From: an uncultured Lachnospiraceae bacterium
GTDB taxonomy: Bacteria; Bacillota_A; Clostridia; Lachnospirales; Lachnospiraceae
Direction: 5' to 3'
DNA length: 21,397 bases
NCBI GenBank assembly: GCA_947175285.1
Contig: CAMWMM010000024.1
Coordinates: 1-21,397, forward strand
The notes under the pieces were generated by a model that saw only the letters and a program-made list of their open reading frames with translations, ran no database searches and had not been told where the DNA came from. This document shows positions 6,961-14,091 of the stretch, in pieces. The stretch's first letter is position 1. Each line of letters starts with the position of its first letter. The position numbers and the translations under genes are program-made.

Positions 6961-7929
6961 TCCCTCAATCCACCATTTTAACACTTTTGGCATACCGTCC
7001 GCTTCCCACGTGATCAGAAACTGTGCCAAGGCAACACCATGCCCGTATCCACACTCACCATATAGGTACTCCGATGCCTGTAACACCTTATTTCCTTGAT
7101 ATTCTGTCGCACATAGATCAAAATATCCTCCCAGGTTGCCGCCCACATACTGCTCTATATCAGGTAAATACCATCCCTCAGGATTCTTCGAAGTAAAAGA
7201 GATCCACTCATCAAAATAAGGACAGTAGGCTCTGTAACTGTCCACGTCAGGCTCTTGAAATACATCAACACGAAGCCCATAGTCATTATATTCCTCATGG
7301 CCATAATCGGAGGGTAACTGCATCTGCTCTATGGCATGATTTCTGTATTTGAAAACCACCTTGTAATAATCTCCCACTCCACTATAGGCTGAACCCTGTG
7401 CGCAGTATACTATCTCCATATTTTCATCCTGATCGATATTCGCCCAAAATAAATCGAAATCCCCATAATAGGGACACCATTCTTCTGAAAAACAGTAAGG
7501 GTCATCCTCATTCATGTAAAACCAGAGACTGCCAAAACCATAAAAAGTCTTTTCCCGCGCGTCCATCACCACAACCAGCATATCTGTCTGGTCATTACCA
7601 TCTATATCACCGATCCGAAGCCCTGTCAGCTCCATTACCCCGTCTTGGAAAATATGATCATCCATCAGCACCTGCAGATATATCTCCGCTTCCTCCTGAT
7701 CAATTCCCTGCTCCAATGCCTGCCGATAAAACATCTCCTCGTTGATCTGCATCTGCTTTTCGGGATAATATCCTTCAGGATTCTCATAAATACTTATCTC
7801 ACTCTCCGCTGTCTCCCACTCTTTTATAGCTTTCTCCGGTCTCTGACCTGAGGAACATCCAACTCCACATCCAATGCATAACAATATCAGAACGATCAAT
7901 CCAACGCTTCTGGTCTGAAAACTCTCCAT
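6856..7929 (-). CDS. Lipoprotein with DxDGN calcium-loop motifs (B2), extended by fusion
   Basis: The protein is 357 residues. ATG at 7929 is preceded by AGGAGG at 12 bases. A lipoprotein signal ends at Cys 25 (GVGC), with Cys 21 as an alternative. The body matches its paralog at 7965-9002 throughout. It has an early helical segment (EQGIDQEEAEIYLQVL), then DIDGNDQTD (108-116) and NIDQDENME (164-172). These are EF-hand-like or FG-GAP/VCBS-type calcium-binding loops. It then has conserved CPYFDEWI and ASEYLYGE stretches. The paralog stops just after KWWIEED; here KWWIEG (318-323) runs on for 34 residues derived from a propeller gene remnant. It is 35 bases after the paralog, so the two are probably cotranscribed. 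It is anchored outside the membrane; the function is unknown. Confidence 0.72.
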   Translation of the reverse strand: MESFQTRSVGLIVLILLCIGCGVGCSSGQRPEKAIKEWETAESEISIYENPEGYYPEKQMQINEEMFYRQALEQGIDQEEAEIYLQVLMDDHIFQDGVMELTGLRIGDIDGNDQTDMLVVVMDAREKTFYGFGSLWFYMNEDDPYCFSEEWCPYYGDFDLFWANIDQDENMEIVYCAQGSAYSGVGDYYKVVFKYRNHAIEQMQLPSDYGHEEYNDYGLRVDVFQEPDVDSYRAYCPYFDEWISFTSKNPEGWYLPDIEQYVGGNLGGYFDLCATEYQGNKVLQASEYLYGECGYGHGVALAQFLITWEADGMPKVLKWWIEGVDNKWDDIYRAKEDGSGAQCLIEASVESRRKSRI

Positions 7930-7964
7930 AAAATGATTGTTCCTCCTATCACTATCCTGCCATT

Positions 7965-9002
7965 TTAGTCTTCTTCAATCCACCACTTAACCACCTTCGG
8001 CGTCCCGTCTGCCTCCCATGTGATCAGGAACTGTGCCGTGGCAACATTATTTACGACTCCTCCCCCTCCATACAGATATTCCGAGGCCTGCAACGCATTC
8101 TTTCCCTGGTACTCTGCTACACAAAGGTTATAAAATCCCCTCGCATTGCAGCCCACACTCACTGTTGTATCAGGAAACTTCAACTCCTCACCATTCTGCA
8201 CATTGAAGCAAATCTTTTCATCAAAATAGGGACAGTACGCACTATAGCGATTTGCCTCCGGTTCCTGAAACACCTCAACAAAAAGTCCGCAGTCATAATC
8301 CTCCTCAAAGTCAGATGGCATCTGCATTCGCTCTATGGAATGATCTTTGTACTTAAAAACAGCTTTGTACGAATCTCCCACCGCACCGCAGCCTGTCCCC
8401 TGTGCGCTGAACACGATCTCCACATTCTCATCGTTGTCAACATCGTCCCAGAACGTGTCAAACCATCCGTAATAAGAGCAATCCTCCTCTGAAAAACAAT
8501 ATGGCTCGTCCTCATTCATATAAAACCAGAGACCACCCGAACCGTAAAAAGGTGTCTCTCGCGCATCCAGCACCATAACCAGCATATCCATCTGACCATT
8601 GCCGTCTATATCATCGATCCGGAGTCCTGTAAGCGCCATAGCTCCATCCTGAAAAATATTATCTTTTTTCAAAATTTGTAGATATGTATCTGCCTCCTGC
8701 CTGTCAATCCCCTGTTTTTCTGCCTCCTCAAAAAATTTCTCTTCGTTTTTCCTGTTCTGCTCCCCGGGAGAAAATTCTTCTGCCAATCTCTCTGGAACAT
8801 CGGACTCCGGCTCAGATGTTTCTTCTATTATTTCTTGTGTATTTTCCTCTTCTGCGCTCTGCTCCTCCTGAACAGAACTTTGTGTTATCGCCTGTTCTTC
8901 TCCGGATCGCTCTGCCCCCTGGTCAGATGCACATCCAAAACTAACTCCCATACATATTGATATTAAAATGATATTTCCAACTCTGCTGACTCTCTTTTTC
9001 AT
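7965..9002 (-). CDS. Lipoprotein with DxDGN calcium-loop motifs (B1)
   Basis: The protein is 345 residues. ATG at 9002 lies 8 bases after AGGAGG. A signal peptide ends in the lipobox SFGC (Cys 24), followed by an acidic Glu/Ser-rich linker (~25-80), typical of a flexible tether outside the membrane. DIDGNGQMD (131-139) and DVDNDENVE (187-195) look like calcium-binding loops of the FG-GAP/VCBS kind. The rest is nearly colinear with the next gene, showing tandem duplication. It has its own promoter region with four 11-bp direct repeats at 9103-9146, in the 169-base gap after the propeller gene. It may lead a two-gene transcript with B2. No enzyme signature is seen, and the family is not one I can name precisely. 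Confidence 0.75.
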   Translation of the reverse strand: MKKRVSRVGNIILISICMGVSFGCASDQGAERSGEEQAITQSSVQEEQSAEEENTQEIIEETSEPESDVPERLAEEFSPGEQNRKNEEKFFEEAEKQGIDRQEADTYLQILKKDNIFQDGAMALTGLRIDDIDGNGQMDMLVMVLDARETPFYGSGGLWFYMNEDEPYCFSEEDCSYYGWFDTFWDDVDNDENVEIVFSAQGTGCGAVGDSYKAVFKYKDHSIERMQMPSDFEEDYDCGLFVEVFQEPEANRYSAYCPYFDEKICFNVQNGEELKFPDTTVSVGCNARGFYNLCVAEYQGKNALQASEYLYGGGGVVNNVATAQFLITWEADGTPKVVKWWIEED

Positions 9003-9076
9003 TACCGTCTCCTCCTACGCATACCAATATACCCCGGGATCTCCTTTACAGCTGTTTTCGCGGCCAAGCCCCCGAG

Positions 9077-9146
9077 AGTATATGCCAATATTATTTTACG
9101 CAGGAAATGCATCCTATTTGTATCAGAATTGCATCAAAGTTGTAAC
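9077..9146 (-). promoter_or_regulatory. Promoter with four 11-bp direct repeats upstream of lipoprotein B1
   Basis: On the plus strand four 11-mers follow each other without gaps from 9103 to 9146: GGAAATGCATC, CTATTTGTATC, AGAATTGCATC, AAAGTTGTAAC. The shared core is TTGTATC. The 11-bp period is the helical spacing of OmpR/PhoB-family response regulator sites. A -10 is either TAATAT (minus strand, 9088-9093) or TATACT (9077-9082). The array lies where an activator would contact polymerase. The same array precedes the gene at 9172-10851. Confidence 0.65.
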
Positions 9147-9153
9147 ATAAATC

Positions 9154-9173
9154 AGGAATTTCTATAAATTCCT
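9154..9173 (-). terminator. Hairpin overlapping the stop codon of lipoprotein A1
   Basis: AGGAATTT and AAATTCCT pair perfectly around a 4-base loop and overlap the stop codon of the leftward gene. The stem is AT-rich and there is no T tract after it, so termination is doubtful; it may only stabilise the transcript end. Confidence 0.3.
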
Positions 9174-10851
9174 AATACGAATACAACAGTTCCATCTCAC
9201 CATCAGCGAGCCTGCGGCGGTACACATCCGTCTGTATTCTGCGGTATCCGTCGCGCCAGCCGATCGCATACTCGTCGTCATACACATTAAACTCCGTCTC
9301 GAAATACAGATAACCATCCGCATAATACAGATGCTGATAATCAATCTTATACTCTTCCATGTCTTCTCTTGGTCTGATATCTTCGTCAATCCGCACGGCA
9401 GCCCTGACAACGCTGCCAGAATCGTCAGGCAGAGCATAAAAGTCTGTCCCTCCTGTGCTGCGCTGGTACACGCACACCGGATTTGAGAGCCCTGTCAGTC
9501 CCTCGATCGCTATTTTATGATCAAGACTGGAGATCATCTGAACCGGAAAATCACATGGATAAGTAATATTTTTTTCCACATCCCATACTGTTGTCTCGTA
9601 ATCATTTTCACCGTCTGCCGCCTGCTCTCCGTCATCATACCTGTAGTGCGGAAAATAAACCAATGGCCGCCCCTGTTCCTGCCGGACATAAAACTGGTCT
9701 GCGCTGCATTCGACTGCGCGGTAATCTGAGCCATCCAGCCTGGTCGTCAGTATCCTTCCTCCCTGATAAAAACTACCACTTCCAGCATAACCTCCAAACA
9801 CAATATAAATACGCTCCCCCTCAACACGCAAATCACAGATCCACTCACGATATCCATACTCCTCTGTTGTCATATCCGAAGTCAGCGCGATAACTTCCCT
9901 GCGCTCTCCATCCAGAGACACCGCCACAACCCTTTCAATCCCATCTCCAGAATCCTCTTCAAAATAACACCAGCCATCATGATAATCCCAGAATGTACGA
10001 TATTTGACCGTATCAAGTGGCAGAACTGTCAATTCACCACTTTCAGCATTTAAAATGGTATAAACGGTCTCCTGTTTATCTTCCGAATAAAATTCCATAA
10101 CAATACATTTTCTATCCCAGTCAACAAAACAGATCTTTCCGTTCTCGCCGTAATCGATTCGGTTGCGCCCCTCCATATCCACAGAATACACATTGGTGTA
10201 CCTCCGCTCCATATCGCCATCTTTCTTTGAAATCAGTTCCGTCATATAAAACCGTTCCCCCATCAGATAGATGTTCCCATATCCCTTATCATGAAAAAGC
10301 ACTGTACTTTCGCCGTCCGCATCGATACGCACAATCTCCTTGTCCGTCCCTGCCGTCGCCTGATAATTTCCCCACAGTGCGCCTTCCTCATAAGAATCCT
10401 TGTGATACTGGCGGTAATATACATTGCCATCGCGATAAGCATAACTGCAGTCCGTCTGCCCCATCTGATCAAGCAGAGACAAGTTGTCTGTATACACAAC
10501 TGGAAATTTCTCGCGGGAACGTTCGGGTTTCTCTGTCGTGTAAACTGTGATAACCTCCGCCTTAAATGACATATCGTCTGTGTGATGCTCTGTCTGTGAA
10601 CCATCTTCCAGTTCCTCCGCTTCCGAAACCTGCGTTTCCGAAGTATTCGCTTTCAGGCTCTGTGTCTCCAGGACATCTGGCCCTGCATCCTGTTCCTCTA
10701 AATCATGCAAAGCTTCCGTTCGCACGGTCTGAGCTTCTGCACCCACGCTGGAATCATCCATGATTTTTTGATCTGTCTGATTTCCACATGCCGTCAAAGT
10801 CAGTCCCAGCAGCAACACCACTATGTTATACCAATTTTTCCTGCAGCACAT
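9172..10851 (-). CDS. Beta-propeller-like lipoprotein (A1)
   Basis: The protein is 559 residues. ATG at 10851 lies 8 bases after AGGAGG; the longer frame begins with a TTG upstream of that site and is rejected. Residues 1-22 form a lipoprotein signal with lipobox LTAC (Cys 22), then a long Glu/Thr/Ser-rich tether to about residue 100. The remainder has propeller-like blades (DGNVYYRQYHKDS, VRIDADGESTVLF, NVYSVDMEGRNRI, DGYLYFETEFNV) that align along their whole length with the lipoprotein at 4857-6440. It is cell-surface anchored. It is expressed from a promoter with four 11-bp direct repeats at 11059-11102 and a leader of roughly 180 bases. It probably senses or binds something at the surface, but there is no catalytic motif and the role is unknown. 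Confidence 0.75.
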   Translation of the reverse strand: MCCRKNWYNIVVLLLGLTLTACGNQTDQKIMDDSSVGAEAQTVRTEALHDLEEQDAGPDVLETQSLKANTSETQVSEAEELEDGSQTEHHTDDMSFKAEVITVYTTEKPERSREKFPVVYTDNLSLLDQMGQTDCSYAYRDGNVYYRQYHKDSYEEGALWGNYQATAGTDKEIVRIDADGESTVLFHDKGYGNIYLMGERFYMTELISKKDGDMERRYTNVYSVDMEGRNRIDYGENGKICFVDWDRKCIVMEFYSEDKQETVYTILNAESGELTVLPLDTVKYRTFWDYHDGWCYFEEDSGDGIERVVAVSLDGERREVIALTSDMTTEEYGYREWICDLRVEGERIYIVFGGYAGSGSFYQGGRILTTRLDGSDYRAVECSADQFYVRQEQGRPLVYFPHYRYDDGEQAADGENDYETTVWDVEKNITYPCDFPVQMISSLDHKIAIEGLTGLSNPVCVYQRSTGGTDFYALPDDSGSVVRAAVRIDEDIRPREDMEEYKIDYQHLYYADGYLYFETEFNVYDDEYAIGWRDGYRRIQTDVYRRRLADGEMELLYSY

Positions 10852-11039
10852 AACAAACTCCTCCTTATACAATCACTATTCAGCAATCCAGCCACATTCT
10901 ATGCCTATCTGGCGAACGTTGTCCCCCTCCATTGACAGACCTCTCACCCGATCTCGCGACATAAGAAATTGCTTCTCCATACACAGAAAATATCTCCCGT
11001 TTCAGTGTGACACCTCCACCGGGAGAATCCAAAATAAAC

Positions 11040-11102
11040 AGTATATTGATTTTACACTGGAAATGCATCATGATTGTATCAGAATTGTATCAAAGTTGTA
11101 AC
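11040..11102 (-). promoter_or_regulatory. Promoter with four 11-bp direct repeats upstream of lipoprotein A1
   Basis: On the plus strand four contiguous 11-mers run from 11059 to 11102: GGAAATGCATC, ATGATTGTATC, AGAATTGTATC, AAAGTTGTAAC. On the minus strand a -10 box TATACT lies at 11040-11045. At 17-base spacing the -35 position falls inside the promoter-proximal repeat, as in activator-dependent promoters. The gap from 10852 to 11203 holds only this promoter, a long leader with a CTCCC/GGGAG potential stem, and the 3' end of the NUDIX transcript. Confidence 0.68.
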
Positions 11103-11203
11103 GTAACATTTCCCGGCCATTTTTGAACGCATCGTATATTACATCATTCATTCGCCCCATTCCTAAATCTTTTTTCCTGGCTTTTCTGAGCAAAAATTAT
11201 TTT

Positions 11204-11608
11204 TCATACACGCTTTAGCAATTCCTCACATTTATCCAATATCCCTATGTCCGCCGGAAGCCAGTCAACACTGTGCAAATCGTCCTTTCCAAGCCACCTT
11301 GCAGATTCATGTTCTTTCAAAACCAAATCGCCTGACTTGATCGTACAGGCAAAACAATCCATGGACAGATGGAAATTGGGGTAATCGTATTCGATCGTAT
11401 CCACCAGTTCTCCCACCTCAATCTCTGTATCAAGCTCTTCCCTGATCTCCCGCTTAAGAGCCTGCTGCGGCGTCTCTCCTTCCTCGATCTTTCCACCCGG
11501 AAATTCCCAGCCATCCTTGAACTCACCATATCCACGCTGCGTGGCAAAAAGCTTATTGTTATCCACAATGATCGCTGCTGCTACTTTTATTGTTTTCATA
11601 TGTTTCAT
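11204..11608 (-). CDS. NUDIX hydrolase, MutT/8-oxo-dGTP diphosphatase-like
   Basis: From ATG at 11608 the protein is 134 residues, the usual length for MutT-type pyrophosphohydrolases, and GGAG lies 11 bases before this start. The NUDIX box runs from 39 to 61: GKIEEGE, then seven residues, then REIREELDT. The catalytic Glu residues (54, 57, 58) are present. The usual Gly near the end of the box is Asp here, a change also seen in active clostridial homologs as far as I recall. The family cleaves nucleoside triphosphates or related compounds to monophosphate plus pyrophosphate, often cleaning oxidised nucleotides. It is cytosolic. The same frame stays open up to an ATG at 11740, adding 44 residues that resemble another domain; see the separate entry. 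Confidence 0.85.
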   Translation of the reverse strand: MKHMKTIKVAAAIIVDNNKLFATQRGYGEFKDGWEFPGGKIEEGETPQQALKREIREELDTEIEVGELVDTIEYDYPNFHLSMDCFACTIKSGDLVLKEHESARWLGKDDLHSVDWLPADIGILDKCEELLKRV

Positions 11609-11740
11609 TTGATCTTCTGCTCCGTTTTTATTACTTTTAAGAAAGTTTGTATAATCTGATGCAAACTGTATCTCAAGTTTTTTCGCCTTTATCAAATCGA
11701 AATCCGTGACACCTTTGAATAATTTTGATTCCTTCAACAT
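11609..11740 (-). pseudogene. SUKH (SMI1/KNR4)-like fragment in frame with the NUDIX gene
   Basis: From ATG at 11740, 44 codons run without interruption into the NUDIX gene. The stretch LIKAKKLEIQF followed by ASDYTNFLKSNKNG fits the start of SUKH domains, where helix one ends in a Lys/Glu-rich segment, then a short strand, then Pro/Ser-x-Asp-Tyr-x-x-Phe-Leu and a Gly-rich turn. A stop lies three codons upstream, and the ATG has only a weak GAAG site. It is probably the truncated 5' part of an immunity-type gene joined to the NUDIX gene by a deletion, possibly giving a 178-residue fusion. Recognition is by eye over about 30 residues. Confidence 0.45.
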
Positions 11741-11742
11741 AG

Positions 11743-11874
11743 AACTTCACAAAATGCATTGATAACCCTTCAGATAACATGACTTCAAAAGACATCAGCT
11801 CCATGAGCAAAGAAACCTTGCTGAATATGGGTTATTACCTCAATGAAGATGAAACTGATGACAATTTTGTCTAA
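11743..11874 (+). pseudogene. Short plus-strand coding scrap of unknown origin
   Basis: An open plus-strand frame after a stop at 11740 encodes about 43 residues ending in ETLLNMGYYLNEDETDDNFV and a TAA at 11872. The composition and acidic tail look protein-like, but there is no ribosome binding site and I do not recognise it. It abuts the minus-strand SUKH-like fragment at 11740, consistent with a rearrangement point. It could also be chance. Confidence 0.25.
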
Positions 11875-11980
11875 AAAGGTTTTTATATCCTATACCTAAT
11901 CGTTTTGTCTTTCAAACATATTCAAAAATCGCTATTTACTATATGGACACCACTTTACAACTTTTCATGATTCTTATCTG

Positions 11981-12053
11981 ATAGGAGTAAAATTTACTAT
12001 AGTCCTTGAAAATATTGGTTTTCTAGACTTAATAGGTGCAAATTTTGCTATAG
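11981..12053. repeat. Two related palindromic elements 51 bp apart
   Basis: The elements at 11981-12002 and 12032-12053 are each 22 bases and agree at 18 positions. Each begins ATAGG, ends CTATAG and is centred on a small dyad (AGTAAA-A-TTTACT and GCAAA-T-TTTGC). They lie in the AT-rich gap between the NUDIX gene and the end of the DISARM-like operon. Apart from these and the scrap at 11743-11874, I see nothing gene-like from 11741 to 12238. They might be operators for the NUDIX gene, recombination sites or remnants of a mobile element. Confidence 0.4.
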
Positions 12054-12238
12054 GATACAATATTTGACAAGGAAAATAGTTTAAATTTTAGAGCAAATTA
12101 TTATTTGCGACTTTCGTATTAGCCCTCGAAACACAGAAAAATTAGCAAGTCAAATTAGAGACCTTTATTATAGGACATCTTGACAAAGTAAAACATTAAA
12201 AAGTTGTAAACTGGTGTATATGGAAAAAACCATTACAT

Positions 12239-14089
12239 TTATGCTAAATTTGACCTCATTATACTAAAGTAACCTATTTCTGGATTCTCAAGTGTCCCTA
12301 TTAAAACACCTCTATCAAGTAATCTGTTTCCATTTTCACAACATGTTTCTGGCAAAATTGCACAGTTATGACATGCTGCCAGGTTACATGAATCTGTACC
12401 TTGTCCCAAAGATTGAATACACACGGGATCTGACGTACACCATAGTGCATTTCTCAATGCAGAAACGATGGTATTCTCAATTCTTCCCTTTTCGCCCTGT
12501 CTTACTAAGCCACCTAATGAGCCTTCTGAATCACCTGATGCCGTATAGATAAGAACCCCTGTCATGTTAAATTTATTATTATCCAATTCACAATATATTC
12601 TTTCCCTAAGGGCGGAACTTCCATAGCCACATTCAAAACTAAGCTGATTAATCAAAATATGTGAAAATGTATGTAATAGCACATACTCTGGCCGCAATTC
12701 ACCCTGCAGACCTTTTCCAAAATATGAACTCTTATACGAATCGCTCATTCTTTGAACACGTTTCATCACCACCTCATTTTGTGCCCATGATTGCAATTTT
12801 TCCTTATCAAATTCAAAAAAGATGCCTTCTCCCAAAGTTGCAATTGCAGGAAGCCAATTTCCACTTCCTAACCTCAGTAACTTTTTACTATTTGAGATAG
12901 ATAATGCATTGGGTTTCAATCGTGAAAACCCAACAAAAACACGTGTTTCTCGTAGCTTCGGAACTAATGTTATGCTTTGGAAAAAATCTTGTATTACCAT
13001 ATTATATTCACTAATCGGATGATTGATGGAATAAAACTCTTGTGCATCGTTGCCACTACTTTTATTCAAAACCTTATACTCAGCGAAACGATATTCCTCT
13101 TCAGACATATTTTCATTCACTTCTTGCATTCCTTCAATTGCATCTGCTTTTTCCAAAATAGCTTCGTATAACTTGTCACCATCTACATTTTTCGCTTGGG
13201 CATACATATTAATAAAGTTTCTATCAAATTTACCATCCGTACGTGAGTTATTTAATACATCAAATATTTCATTTACTAACCCAACAATTTTTAAATTTGA
13301 TTCTTCACCATTTGTTGGAATATATATCGAACTAATATTATTCGCAAACCATACATTAGTAGCGCCACGAAGAACTACTCTAATATCCTCTGGTTCGGAA
13401 GGGCACGAATTTTCATCATCTTTATATACTCCTAACCATGGTTTTGTCCCTTTACATTTATATTCTATCTTTTTAAGTGCACCTGGTCTTGTTGCCCCCG
13501 AAATAGATTTTTTTACACCACATGAACACTCATAAAAAACGCCACTCAACCCTGCAGACGTTCCACCAGTACTTCTTCTAATTTTACATTTGGTGTCATC
13601 ATATACCTTACCACTATCATGGTGTATCCATTCTGCAACAGGAAAATCATCAATATGTCCTTCTGGACAAATAGCAACAAATCTTTCTGGAATCATTTTC
13701 CTTCTATGTTTTGATTCTTTACTACATTTTCTACCATGTTCCCATTGGTATGCGTCACATTCAGGTTGTGCTTCATAATAAGTTGTTTTCTTCATCGTTC
13801 CACAAAATGGGCAATAATACCATCTTGGAAACCTTACTGCAGGAATAGTCAGATGATAATCTGCAGGATCTGCATTTTTCTCCATATATTCAGGTGGGTA
13901 TCTCAATTCTTTTACTCCCAACCTTTTCTCTAAACGCTCATCTCTAATAACAAACTTTTCCGGATTATTATATCTCCACATATCAAGACCGGCTATCATC
14001 AATGATTCATCATTCGGAAATGGAACAATTGCCCCTATGCCCCAAGGTCCGATTAATGAACTTCTTCTCATCGGCTTATACATAGTCAT
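12239..14089 (-). CDS. drmB: DrmB-like DUF1998 protein of a DISARM-like system
   Basis: The protein is 616 residues, starting at ATG 14089 with AAAGGGATG just upstream, 2 bases after the drmA stop. The N-terminus (RRSSLIGPWGIGAIVPFPN, ~8-26) is the hallmark start of DrmB. Zinc-binding-type cysteines follow: CPFC (93-96), C111, C122, CPEGH (141-145) and CSC (188-190). The C-terminal half carries the DUF1998 (MrfB-like) signature: HTFSHILINQLSFECGYGSSALRERIY at ~473-499, YTASGDSEGSLGGLV, and a cysteine cluster C551, C557, C568, C573, C576, C583, C584, which is probably a metal site. In DISARM, DrmB forms a complex with the helicase DrmA and helps it load on or translocate phage DNA. This is the last gene of the four-gene operon; no drmC follows. 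Confidence 0.88.
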   Translation of the reverse strand: MTMYKPMRRSSLIGPWGIGAIVPFPNDESLMIAGLDMWRYNNPEKFVIRDERLEKRLGVKELRYPPEYMEKNADPADYHLTIPAVRFPRWYYCPFCGTMKKTTYYEAQPECDAYQWEHGRKCSKESKHRRKMIPERFVAICPEGHIDDFPVAEWIHHDSGKVYDDTKCKIRRSTGGTSAGLSGVFYECSCGVKKSISGATRPGALKKIEYKCKGTKPWLGVYKDDENSCPSEPEDIRVVLRGATNVWFANNISSIYIPTNGEESNLKIVGLVNEIFDVLNNSRTDGKFDRNFINMYAQAKNVDGDKLYEAILEKADAIEGMQEVNENMSEEEYRFAEYKVLNKSSGNDAQEFYSINHPISEYNMVIQDFFQSITLVPKLRETRVFVGFSRLKPNALSISNSKKLLRLGSGNWLPAIATLGEGIFFEFDKEKLQSWAQNEVVMKRVQRMSDSYKSSYFGKGLQGELRPEYVLLHTFSHILINQLSFECGYGSSALRERIYCELDNNKFNMTGVLIYTASGDSEGSLGGLVRQGEKGRIENTIVSALRNALWCTSDPVCIQSLGQGTDSCNLAACHNCAILPETCCENGNRLLDRGVLIGTLENPEIGYFSIMRSNLA

Positions 14090-14091
14090 TT

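Noticed and set aside
8333..8515. 60-codon minus-strand frame inside lipoprotein B1
   Set aside because: Overlaps the conserved body of B1 in another frame; Arg/Thr-rich shadow with no start signal.
9103..9146. CRISPR-like or iteron array
   Set aside because: Units are contiguous 11-mers without spacers and lie at a promoter, repeated at a second promoter; an operator explains them better than CRISPR or a replication origin.
12180..12238. Intrinsic terminator after drmB
   Set aside because: The only stem is ATGG/CCAT around six T, too short; no other hairpin with a T tract is seen before 12150.
13050..13535. 161-codon plus-strand open frame
   Set aside because: Antisense to drmB, whose frame has clear DUF1998 and cysteine motifs; no ribosome binding site or recognisable domain.
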